Below are positions 1-6,148 of a stretch of DNA of 10,769 nucleotides, one piece after another. Both the position numbers and the translations under genes were made by a program. This DNA is from Thermoguttaceae bacterium (GTDB lineage Bacteria > Planctomycetota > Planctomycetia > Pirellulales > Thermoguttaceae): contig JAQVID010000052.1 of the NCBI GenBank assembly GCA_028695865.1, positions 1 to 10,769 of the forward strand, read 5' to 3'. The notes beneath the pieces are model-generated. The model worked only from the letters and a program-made list of their open reading frames with translations. It was not told the origin of the DNA and did not search any database. Numbering within the stretch: position 1 is the stretch's first letter; every line of letters begins with the position of its first letter.

Positions 1-870
1 GTGAATTTGAAAAACCGATTCCTGACCGACGACGATCCGCTTCGGACCACTCGTCTTAATGTCGATAACCGGCGAACTGTTGGTTACAACAAAGCTTCCC
101 GACTCAGGAGCTTTTGCCGCTTGAGCCGCAGCCGTGTCCGGCACACTTTCTGCTTGCGGTTGGACGGGCAACGGCTGCATGGGCGACGATGGAGACTGGG
201 GGACCGAAACACGACGCTTGAGGTCCCGTTCATCTTCTTTGACCAAAACCGGAGCTTCCTGACCCGCGCTGCCTGCGGTCGTTTCCCGAATCATCGGCAC
301 ACTTGCCGCCGGTACATTTGATGCCGGTACACTTGACGGTGCCTGATTATTCTCTTGAAGCAGTTGCATGCCCGGGTCAACACTAACTCGTATCCGCTTG
401 CCGTTTTCCCGTGTCCCGGAAGGTCGCGCGGATGAGTGAGTATTCTTTGACTTTCCGCCTGCTCCAAAAAACTTGCTGATACCCGACTTGATCGACGAGC
501 TTTCTCGTGAATCATCTTCAATTTCTTCGATAACACTGGAAAGCGATTCGGCGCCCGCTGAAAGAATTTGCGGACGCCCTCCGTCAGGACGGGGTACCAC
601 ATCGGAAACAGGTCTGATTCGACCGGTTTGTTCTCCCTGGGCAGGATACAAATCTTGCCCGGCTTGTTTATGCTGCTTGCCTGACCAGTACTTGCTCTTG
701 GTGGGCTTGCTTTTGGAGGGTAGTTTCCTGTCCGTAGCGCCGTTTTGTCTGGAAGGCATTTGCGAAAAAGCGACTCCTGCTCCAGCCTCGTCAGCCCAGG
801 TCAGATTACCATTCCAAGAAAGAAAACAGATTCCTGAAATAATTCCAATAAGCAAATACATCTTTTTCAT
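1..870 (-). CDS. Secreted Pro/Ser-rich protein, partial, probably leading into DUF11-type repeats
   Basis: The frame is open from an ATG at 870-868 to the left edge, giving 290 codons with no stop; the C-terminus lies outside the window. Residues 1-26 form a Sec signal peptide: MKK, a hydrophobic stretch (YLLIGIISGICFL), then probable cleavage after TWA, before DEAG. Residues 27 to about 265 are low-complexity, rich in Ser, Pro, Gln, Lys and Gly, as in a flexible linker or surface segment, and include short VPA-type repeats. The last visible stretch, residues 272-288 (KTSGPKRIVVGQESVFQ), resembles the first strand of DUF11/conserved-repeat beta domains in large planctomycete envelope proteins; this is from memory of the family and not verified. 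Function is unknown, probably structural. An in-frame ATG at 894-892 would add 8 residues (MTFLTSFA), but 870 gives the more typical signal peptide. No strong ribosome binding site is visible. The gene is divergent from the oxidoreductase at 1248. Confidence 0.72.
   Translation of the reverse strand, partial: MKKMYLLIGIISGICFLSWNGNLTWADEAGAGVAFSQMPSRQNGATDRKLPSKSKPTKSKYWSGKQHKQAGQDLYPAQGEQTGRIRPVSDVVPRPDGGRPQILSAGAESLSSVIEEIEDDSRESSSIKSGISKFFGAGGKSKNTHSSARPSGTRENGKRIRVSVDPGMQLLQENNQAPSSVPASNVPAASVPMIRETTAGSAGQEAPVLVKEDERDLKRRVSVPQSPSSPMQPLPVQPQAESVPDTAAAQAAKAPESGSFVVTNSSPVIDIKTSGPKRIVVGQESVFQIH
296..340. repeat. 15-bp tandem repeat inside a coding region (3 units)
   Basis: Three 15-bp units (296-310, 311-325, 326-340) follow the pattern GGTACACTTGACGCC with a few differences. 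On the minus strand they keep the frame of the secreted protein and give five-residue repeats of the VPASN / VPAAS kind. In-frame repetition fits a length-variable linker. Confidence 0.6.
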
Positions 871-964
871 GGCAAAACTCGTCAAAAAAGTCATGGTAAT
901 GATTGTTGTGGTGCATAAATGTGAAAGTTACATAAAACAAACATTCGGCGCATCAACAATGTGC

Positions 965-980
965 GGAACGATACCGTTCC
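965..980. promoter_or_regulatory. Perfect 6-bp palindrome, possible operator or hairpin
   Basis: GGAACG, four bases (ATAC), then CGTTCC. The site lies in the divergent intergenic region about 95 bp upstream of the start of the secreted-protein gene and about 270 bp upstream of the first oxidoreductase. A regulator-binding site or a hairpin in the secreted-protein leader are both possible. Neither is shown by the sequence. Confidence 0.3.
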
Positions 981-1054
981 TATCGAAGTTATCGGTTTTC
1001 CGGAAACTAATTTTTAGATAAAGTTTGCCGATTACACCATATATGAGTAAAAAA

Positions 1055-1128
1055 ACGAAAAAAAGGGGTCTCTTGCCGTTAAAATCGGCCTTAAATCTCC
1101 CAAAATGACATTTAGAGACGATACCCCT
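1055..1128 (-). terminator. Terminator-like inverted repeat on the minus strand, possible end of a small RNA
   Basis: AGGGGTCTCT (1064-1073) pairs with AGAGAC (1114-1119) and ACCCCT (1123-1128). A small inner hairpin is formed by GCCG (1075-1078) and CGGC (1086-1089). Read on the minus strand, the closing arm runs straight into seven T residues and, after CG, a second T run. That is the layout of an intrinsic terminator, although the loop between the arms is long. No gene ends here: the neighbours point away on both sides. The element could end a short minus-strand RNA or block antisense transcription. Confidence 0.35.
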
Positions 1129-1149
1129 GTAGAAATGGGCTAAAAAATT

Positions 1150-1158
1150 TGCTATAAT
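1150..1158 (+). promoter_or_regulatory. Extended -10 promoter of the first oxidoreductase gene
   Basis: TGCTATAAT matches the extended -10 consensus TGnTATAAT exactly. No good -35 box is present at the usual spacing, which is typical of extended -10 promoters. Transcription would start near 1165, leaving a leader of about 83 nt before the ATG at 1248. Confidence 0.55.
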
Positions 1159-1169
1159 ATAAGGAGAAT

Positions 1170-1192
1170 TGACCGTTGGCGAACAACCGTCA
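1170..1192. promoter_or_regulatory. Imperfect inverted repeat at the presumed transcription start
   Basis: TGACCGTT (1170-1177) and AACCGTCA (1185-1192) are inverted copies with one mismatch, separated by 7 bp. The repeat begins 12 bp after the -10 box, where a repressor could block transcription, or it could form a weak hairpin in the 5' leader. The call rests on position and symmetry only. Confidence 0.25.
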
Positions 1193-1247
1193 CGAACAGA
1201 TTTTGCATTTTTAACCCGATTAACAATGAATAAGGAGTTTGTTAGGT

Positions 1248-2750
1248 ATGACAAAAAGAACATCGAGACGTCGTTTTCTTAAGGTTTCTGCGGTAACCAG
1301 TGCTGGTTTTCTTGTCAGTGCCGGAAATACACCGCGTATCGCCCGGGCTTCAGCCCTTCAAAGTGTGGCGGTCGCCAATGTTGGTGTAGGAGGCAAAGGG
1401 GCAAGTGACACGGCCAATGCGGCGATCTATGGAAAGACCGTTGCCATTTGCGATGTAGACAAGAAGACACTCGCGGGAGCGGCAAGTAAATATAAAGACG
1501 CCAAAACGTTCAGTGATTTTCGCGAGATGTTTGCCGAGATGGGCGACAAATTCGACGCCTGTACGATCAGTACGCCGGACCACATGCACACGGTCGTTAC
1601 GGCCATGGCGATCAAAGCGAAAAAGCATTGCTACACGCAAAAGCCGCTTACCCGAACCATTTTCGAAGCCCGTTATCTTGGCGAATTGGCGAAAAAATAC
1701 GGCGTTTGCACCCAAATGGGTAATCAGGGAAGTTCCTTCGATTCCATGCGGAAAATCGTTGCTCAAGTGAAAAAGGGACTCATCGGCGATATTAAAGAAG
1801 TTCACATTTGGACGAATCGACCGATTTGGCCCCAAGGTCCGGATCGTGCCATGACCATGAAACGCTTTATTGCCGAAAAGAAAAAATCAAGTCCTGATAC
1901 GGCCGCGGACGAAATCGCCGATAAAAAGAAAGCGATTGAAAAAGCGCTTCAGACCGTCGATTGGAAGCTTTGGCTTGGAACGGCTCCTTACCGCGAATAT
2001 TGGCCCGGGCTTTATCATTCGTTTGCCTGGCGTGGCTGGTGGGATTTCGGGACCGGGTCGCTTGGCGACATGGCGTGCCATACCGCCAATATGCCGTACG
2101 GTGCCGTCGATTTGAAGTTCCCGACCTCCGTGGTTGCCGAAAGCAGTGGTCACGACTTCAACAGTTTCCCGGCCATGTCGAAGATTTGGTTCGAGTTCCC
2201 CAAGAACGATTGGCGAAGCGCCGTGCAGTTGATTTGGTATGACAGCAAAGTCAAGCCGGCAGCCGAAATCCTCGATCGTTATGGAATTGGCAAGAGCAAA
2301 GAAGTACCGGCCACAAGCAGTGGTTCGCTCATTATTGGCGAAAAGGGAGCAGTCTATTCTCCTGACGACTATGCTCAACGTTATCTCGTTTTGTTGCCGG
2401 GTGGCCAGTTCCTCAAGGAAATGGACAACGTTGAATTCCGTGCCGCGCCCAGCGATGAAAAGTCCAAGAGCTTCGATACCCGGAACCAACTGGAATGGTT
2501 CACCTCAATCTGGGAAGGCAAGCCGGAACTGTGCTGGTCCAATTTCCCGAATCACGCCGGACCGCTCACCGAAACGATTCTGCTGGGCAATCTCGCCGTT
2601 TGGACTGCGCCGCAGGCCGGCAAACTTGGCGAAAAGATCGAATGGGATGCCGTTAATCTTCAGGTCAAGAACCTTGACAAACTCAAAACTCCGGGCGTGG
2701 CTCAATTGGTCAAGCCGAAATATTCAGGCAATTACGAGCAGCTTCCGTAA
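1248..2750 (+). CDS. Tat-exported Gfo/Idh/MocA family oxidoreductase (first paralogue)
   Basis: A 500-residue NAD(P)-dependent oxidoreductase of the Gfo/Idh/MocA family, which oxidises or reduces hydroxyl groups of sugars and related polyols. Residues 6-12 (SRRRFLK) are a twin-arginine motif, followed by a hydrophobic stretch and probable cleavage after ASA (34-36); the enzyme should be exported folded with its cofactor. The Rossmann motif GVGGKG is at 46-51 and an acidic residue ends the second strand (D69), favouring NAD. DHMH is at 111-114. Lys-Pro at 132-133 is the family's EKP motif, but as QKP. The second half, with DWKLWLGTAPYREY and AWRGWWDFGTGSLGDMACH, is typical of the planctomycete-rich subfamily. 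The ATG at 1248 is chosen because AAGGAG at 1232-1237 lies 10 nt upstream; an upstream TTG at 1239 would be too close. The exact substrate cannot be told. A close paralogue follows after a terminator. Confidence 0.93.
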   Translation: MTKRTSRRRFLKVSAVTSAGFLVSAGNTPRIARASALQSVAVANVGVGGKGASDTANAAIYGKTVAICDVDKKTLAGAASKYKDAKTFSDFREMFAEMGDKFDACTISTPDHMHTVVTAMAIKAKKHCYTQKPLTRTIFEARYLGELAKKYGVCTQMGNQGSSFDSMRKIVAQVKKGLIGDIKEVHIWTNRPIWPQGPDRAMTMKRFIAEKKKSSPDTAADEIADKKKAIEKALQTVDWKLWLGTAPYREYWPGLYHSFAWRGWWDFGTGSLGDMACHTANMPYGAVDLKFPTSVVAESSGHDFNSFPAMSKIWFEFPKNDWRSAVQLIWYDSKVKPAAEILDRYGIGKSKEVPATSSGSLIIGEKGAVYSPDDYAQRYLVLLPGGQFLKEMDNVEFRAAPSDEKSKSFDTRNQLEWFTSIWEGKPELCWSNFPNHAGPLTETILLGNLAVWTAPQAGKLGEKIEWDAVNLQVKNLDKLKTPGVAQLVKPKYSGNYEQLP

Positions 2751-2764
2751 TAGTATCTGATTGA

Positions 2765-2816
2765 AAAAACATGACGGACGATATTTTGTTGAGAAATGTC
2801 TTTCCGTCATTTTTTG
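2765..2816 (+). terminator. Intrinsic terminator after the first oxidoreductase gene
   Basis: ATGACGGA (2771-2778) is complementary to TCCGTCAT (2803-2810), which is followed directly by a T run; A residues precede the first arm. The loop is about 24 nt and may pair further. The hairpin suggests the second paralogue is not simply co-transcribed, although no clear promoter is visible between 2817 and 2878. Confidence 0.6.
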
Positions 2817-2878
2817 TTATTTTATCTGTTGTTGTTTTATTCCCTCCTGTCACACCAAAATGAAAAAGGAAAAGTAAT

Positions 2879-4348
2879 ATGTCTCATAAAACTTCACGTC
2901 GTCATTTTCTTAAAACCACAGCCGTAACCGGAGCCGGTTTTCTTGTTTGCGCCGGGAACGCGCCGCAAGTCGCTCGCGCTTCGGCCCTGCAAAGCGTAGC
3001 CGTCGCCGGTATTGGCGTTGGCGGCAAAGGAAGCGGCGATATTCAGCAGGCCGGATTCTATGGCAAAGTGGTCGCCGTCTGCGATGTTGATAAGCGGACG
3101 CTTGAAAGCAAGCAAAAAACATTCAAGGACGCCAAAGGCTTTACCGATTTTCGACAATTATTCGCCGACATGGGCGACAAGATCGACGCTTGTACAATCA
3201 GTACGACCGACCACATGCACACCGTCATTACGGCCCAGGCGATGAAGCTTGGCAAGCATGTGTACACGCAAAAACCGCTCACCCGAACCATTGCCGAAGC
3301 CCGCTATTTGGGTGAACTTGCGAAAAAGACCGGACTTTGTACCCAAATGGGTAATCAGGGAAGCGTTGAAGATACGCTCCGTCGCAGTGCCGCCGAACTC
3401 CGTGCCGGTATCATCGGCGAAGTCAAAGAAGTTCATGTTTGGACGAATCGACCGATTTGGCCGCAAGGTCCTGATCGCGCCATGACCATGGAACGATTTA
3501 TCGCGGAAAAGAAAAAATTGAGCCCTGATACCGCGGATGACGAAATCGCGGACAAGAAAAAAGCGGTTGCGGCCGCCTTGGACAATGTCGATTGGAAACT
3601 CTGGATTGGAACCGCTCCATACCGCGAATATTGGCCCGGGCTCTATCATTCGTTCGCGTGGCGCGGATGGTGGGATTTCGGAACTGGAGCTTTGGGCGAC
3701 ATGGCTTGCCATTTGGTTAATATGGTCTTCAAAGGGTGTGATCTTCGCAATCCGACCAGTGTCGTCGCCAAGACGAGTGGTCACGACTTCAACAGTTTCC
3801 CGCAAACCTCTGTTTGTGAATTCGCGATTCCGGCCAACTCCTGGCGTGGTCCGGTCCGCTTCGTCTGGTACGACAGCAAGCAGACTCCGGCTCCTGAACT
3901 GGCGGCCAAGTACGGTTTTGGGAAATTTAGCGAAGGCGGCGGCTCTCTTGTGATCGGCGATAAAGGCGCCATGTATGGCGGAACAAGTCGGGCGGAAGGC
4001 GGAAAAGTTCTTGAAGCTCCCAAAAACCTTGATTACGTGATCGCCCCGATTGACGAGCAAAAACGGGGCGGCGATGCCCGACACAAGTTTGAATGGTTCA
4101 ATGCCATTTGGCAAAACAAGCCGTCGTTATGCTGGTCTGATTTCATTCATCAGGCCGGTCCGCTTACCGAAACGATTCTGCTCGGTAACCTGGCGACCTG
4201 GGCTGCTCCGAAAGCGGGCGAATGGGGAGAAAAAGTCGAATGGGACGCCGCTAATCTGAAGGTTACGAATCTGGACAAGCTCAAGACCCCCGGTGTTGCC
4301 ACGCTGGTTAAGCCGAAGTATGCCAATGGTTACGAACAGCTTCCGTAA
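2879..4348 (+). CDS. Tat-exported Gfo/Idh/MocA family oxidoreductase (second paralogue)
   Basis: A 489-residue NAD(P)-dependent oxidoreductase, alignable end to end with the preceding protein and identical at well over half of positions by eye. The twin-arginine motif SRRHFLK is at 6-12, probable cleavage after ASA at 34-36, GVGGKG at 46-51, D69 after the second Rossmann strand, DHMH at 111-114 and QKP at 131-133. Long identical blocks cover the expected active site, for example TNRPIWPQGPDRAMTM and GPLTETILLGNLA. The paralogues differ most at about residues 310-420, where the second copy is shorter. Near-identical cores with a variable region there suggest similar chemistry on different substrates. 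The ATG at 2879 has AAGGA at 2866-2870, 8 nt upstream. The gene probably arose by tandem duplication. The ThuA-like gene downstream suggests sugar or keto-sugar metabolism in the periplasm; the substrate is not known. Confidence 0.93.
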   Translation: MSHKTSRRHFLKTTAVTGAGFLVCAGNAPQVARASALQSVAVAGIGVGGKGSGDIQQAGFYGKVVAVCDVDKRTLESKQKTFKDAKGFTDFRQLFADMGDKIDACTISTTDHMHTVITAQAMKLGKHVYTQKPLTRTIAEARYLGELAKKTGLCTQMGNQGSVEDTLRRSAAELRAGIIGEVKEVHVWTNRPIWPQGPDRAMTMERFIAEKKKLSPDTADDEIADKKKAVAAALDNVDWKLWIGTAPYREYWPGLYHSFAWRGWWDFGTGALGDMACHLVNMVFKGCDLRNPTSVVAKTSGHDFNSFPQTSVCEFAIPANSWRGPVRFVWYDSKQTPAPELAAKYGFGKFSEGGGSLVIGDKGAMYGGTSRAEGGKVLEAPKNLDYVIAPIDEQKRGGDARHKFEWFNAIWQNKPSLCWSDFIHQAGPLTETILLGNLATWAAPKAGEWGEKVEWDAANLKVTNLDKLKTPGVATLVKPKYANGYEQLP

Positions 4349-4352
4349 GTCT

Positions 4353-4419
4353 TTCAGAGGCATGCAATAAATGTATGGACAGTTCCCGGTCGCCGTACCG
4401 GGACTGTTTTCCCTCTGAA
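4353..4419 (+). terminator. Intrinsic terminator after the second oxidoreductase gene, nested hairpin
   Basis: The core is ACAGTTCCCGGT (4379-4390) and ACCGGGACTGT (4397-4407) around a 6-nt loop, with one bulged base, followed by four T residues (4407-4410). An outer perfect 8-bp stem, TTCAGAGG (4353-4360) with CCTCTGAA (4412-4419), encloses it. The GC-rich core with a T run is a good intrinsic terminator. Confidence 0.7.
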
Positions 4420-4479
4420 GCAGTTCTTCTACGCGTCCCCCTTATTTAACGTACACAAAAGCGGGAGGCAAGCTCCTTA

Positions 4480-4532
4480 CTGCGAAATTACCCTCTGCAA
4501 AATTACGCACTGCAAAATTACTCTCTGCGGAG
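4480..4532. repeat. 15-bp intergenic tandem repeat, 3.5 units
   Basis: Units start at 4480, 4495, 4510 and 4525 and follow the pattern CTGCAAAATTACnCn; the fourth is cut after CTGCGGAG. The array lies between the second oxidoreductase gene and the ThuA-like gene. On the minus strand it reads as repeated NFAVR-like residues in a short open frame (4442-4666) that has no other sign of being a gene. Confidence 0.65.
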
Positions 4533-4601
4533 TGGGGATTTATTGGGGGGATCGTATTGCAGGGGTACGGTCTGACGGCCGAATCCTCTGCATGCCATAC
4601 G

Positions 4602-4622
4602 AAAACCGTTTGCGCGGTTTTT
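4602..4622 (+). terminator. Small hairpin with T run
   Basis: AAAACCG (4602-4608) and CGGTTTT (4615-4621) pair around the loop TTTGCG, and one more T follows. The shape is terminator-like in both directions, but the stem has only three GC pairs. Apart from this, the tandem repeat and the hairpin at 4635, nothing is visible in 4420-4743. Confidence 0.35.
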
Positions 4623-4634
4623 CGGAGCGATTGC

Positions 4635-4668
4635 GTGTGTCCACTCGACAGGTTTCGACCGGACACAC
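4635..4668. other. Hairpin upstream of the ThuA-like gene
   Basis: GTGTGTCC (4635-4642) and GGACACAC (4661-4668) form a perfect 8-bp stem around an 18-nt loop that holds two TCGA sites able to pair with each other. No T run follows, so it is not an obvious terminator. It may be a leader structure or a protein-binding site. Confidence 0.35.
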
Positions 4669-4756
4669 AGCTTGAAATTTCAAACCCGGCAAGTTTTTAG
4701 TTTGTTACAGGACAGAGAAAAGCTTGCCCACTCAAGTATAAACAGGAGAAATAATC

Positions 4757-5668
4757 ATGCTGCGACGAGATTTTGTGAAAACGGCGGGAATGGCCGCCGG
4801 CTTGTGTCTGCCCGTTTGGTCAACTTTGGCGTTCGGTGCCGAAAGCAAAGGGCGTAAGCTTTTGTACTTTGATCTTTCCACCGAATGGGAACATCCGCCG
4901 ACTGTCGATGAAGCGGACGGCAACAGCTTCGCCGGCAAAATTGTCAAAAAGCTTGGCGATTCACTTGGATTCCAGGTTGATTGTACCAAAAACGGGGCAG
5001 TGTTCGATGGTGATTTGTCCCAATACGCCGCCTTCATTTTTTACACCTGTGGTGATCTTGATGTGAAAGTCAAAGATAAAATACCGGTTTCGCAAAGCGG
5101 AATGAAAAAACTTTTCGAAGCCATTCGCGGGGGAACCGGTTTCGTCGGTATTCACAGCGCGACCGATACCTGGCAGTGTAAAGGACCTGTTCGCGAGAAT
5201 CAAAGCGAGGCGGAACGAACCGAGTATATTAAGATGGTTGGCGGCGACTTCATTACGCACGGCAAAATGCAGGAAACAACGCTTACCTTTGTCGAACCGG
5301 TTCAACTTCCGTATTTGAAATCGTTGGGAAAGAAATCTGTTCGAGCCTTCGACGAGTGGTATTGCATGAAAAATTTCAATAAAGATATGCACGTGCTCAT
5401 CGTTCAGGAAACCGAAGGAATGGACAAAAAGGGACGCAATACATGCTATGACCGTCCTTGCTATCCTTCAACCTGGGTTCGCATGGAAGGCAAGGGACGT
5501 GTTGCCTATACATCGCTGGGACACGACAACATGCGTTGGGAAACACCCTTGCTTCAAGGCATTGTCACCGATCTGATCTCTTTTGCGGCCGGTAATCTTG
5601 ATTTGGACACAACCCCGAATCTCGACAAGGTATGCCCGGGCGCGTCGATCTTCCCCAATCACAAGTAA
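4757..5668 (+). CDS. Tat-exported ThuA-like domain protein
   Basis: A 303-residue protein of the ThuA-like family (trehalose-utilization, PF06283), which has a class I glutamine-amidotransferase-like fold. A twin-arginine motif (RRDFVK, residues 3-8) and hydrophobic stretch precede probable cleavage near residue 27 (LAFG, then AES). The mature part shows the family pattern: LLYFDLSTEWEHP near the start, YAAFIFYTCGDLD, then GGTGFVGIHSATDT, VGGDF-THGK, and GKGRVAYTSLGHD before the C-terminus. In rhizobia ThuA acts with ThuB, a Gfo/Idh/MocA oxidoreductase, in disaccharide use through 3-keto intermediates. The two oxidoreductases upstream and the shared export signals suggest a comparable periplasmic role; this is inference. 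AGGAG (4744-4748) is 8 nt before the ATG. The roughly 400-bp gap with terminators suggests a separate transcription unit, though no promoter was recognised. Confidence 0.88.
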   Translation: MLRRDFVKTAGMAAGLCLPVWSTLAFGAESKGRKLLYFDLSTEWEHPPTVDEADGNSFAGKIVKKLGDSLGFQVDCTKNGAVFDGDLSQYAAFIFYTCGDLDVKVKDKIPVSQSGMKKLFEAIRGGTGFVGIHSATDTWQCKGPVRENQSEAERTEYIKMVGGDFITHGKMQETTLTFVEPVQLPYLKSLGKKSVRAFDEWYCMKNFNKDMHVLIVQETEGMDKKGRNTCYDRPCYPSTWVRMEGKGRVAYTSLGHDNMRWETPLLQGIVTDLISFAAGNLDLDTTPNLDKVCPGASIFPNHK

Positions 5669-5700
5669 TTGACCATGCCCCTGACGGTTTGCTGATTGAT

Positions 5701-5765
5701 ACTGCCAACGCCGCGTTTTTTTCTGATTGACCTCCCCCGCTTGCCGTGAAAAGCGGGGACTTTCA
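5701..5765. repeat. Dispersed flank repeat, copy 1
   Basis: The segment holds, in order, CTGCC-AC, a T run, CTGATTG, CGCTTGCCGT (5739-5748), AAAA, GGG and CTT. The same order of blocks recurs on the same strand at 10643-10700 with small insertions and deletions. Each copy sits just after the 3' end of a gene and next to a short-period tandem array. Confidence 0.5.
5735..5758. terminator. GC-rich hairpin downstream of the ThuA-like gene
   Basis: CCCCGC (5735-5740) and GCGGGG (5753-5758) form a perfect 6-bp GC stem around a 12-nt loop. Only ACTTT follows, so the T run is poor. A run of seven T residues lies just upstream (5716-5722). It is a possible terminator between convergent genes and is part of the dispersed repeat copy. 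Confidence 0.35.
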
Positions 5766-5812
5766 AACCGCAACACAGGAACTCAAGCAAGCCCATACCG
5801 CGGAGAACCACG

Positions 5813-5972
5813 CTGGAAACGACATACGCTGGAAACGACACACGCGGGAAACAACATACGCGGGAAACGACATACGCGGGAAACGACATACGCTGGAAAC
5901 GACATACGCTGGAAACGACATACGCTGGGAACAACATACGCTGGGAACGACATACGCTGGGAACGACATGGG
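5813..5972. repeat. 16-bp minisatellite, about ten units
   Basis: Ten head-to-tail units start every 16 bp from 5813, with consensus CTGGAAACGACATACG and variants CGGG for CTGG, GGGAAC for GGAAAC and CAACAT for CGACAT. The last unit (5957-5972) diverges into the flank. Since 16 is not a multiple of three, each unit shifts the frame; all frames stay open only because the unit lacks stops. There are no spacers, so this is not CRISPR. The variants are clustered: CGGG in units 3-5 and GGGAAC in units 8-10, which suggests local duplication. The rest of 5973-6148 shows nothing that can be called. Confidence 0.92.
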
Positions 5973-6148
5973 AGGGTCGCTCCAAACATACCGTGAGGAT
6001 ACAAACCTTTCTGTCTGTATTTTTGCGTTTCACGTAATTGTTTTTCAAGCCGGAATGCGGCGAGCGACTCGCGTAAGAGCCTGTTTTTACTTCAATTTGC
6101 AAAAAAAACGATTTGCGGAACACGGGGCAACGTGATACAGGGCACAGG

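Noticed and set aside
291..602. 103-residue minus-strand frame, and overlapping plus-strand frames at 1-321 and 473-1021
   Set aside because: They lie out of frame with, or antisense to, the longer open frame that has a signal peptide, and their composition is not protein-like.
1239..1247. TTG start 9 nt upstream of the first oxidoreductase ATG
   Set aside because: It is 1 nt from the AAGGAG ribosome binding site, too close, while the ATG at 1248 has normal spacing.
928..1263. 111-residue minus-strand frame in the divergent intergenic region
   Set aside because: It overlaps the start of the first oxidoreductase gene and covers its promoter and several hairpins; no ribosome binding site or recognisable domain.
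3158..4114. 318-residue frame antisense to the second oxidoreductase gene
   Set aside because: Shadow of a well-supported gene; matching antisense frames in the paralogue follow from the sequence similarity of the sense genes.
4442..4666. 74-residue minus-strand frame with NFAVR-like repeats
   Set aside because: The repeats only reflect the 15-bp DNA array; the frame crosses two hairpins and has no ribosome binding site.
4738..4743. TATAAA as a -10 box for the ThuA-like gene
   Set aside because: It directly abuts the ribosome binding site, so transcription would begin at about the start codon and lose that site.
5813..5972. CRISPR-like array
   Set aside because: Units follow each other directly with no unique spacers, 16 bp is too short for a CRISPR repeat, and no cas gene is near.
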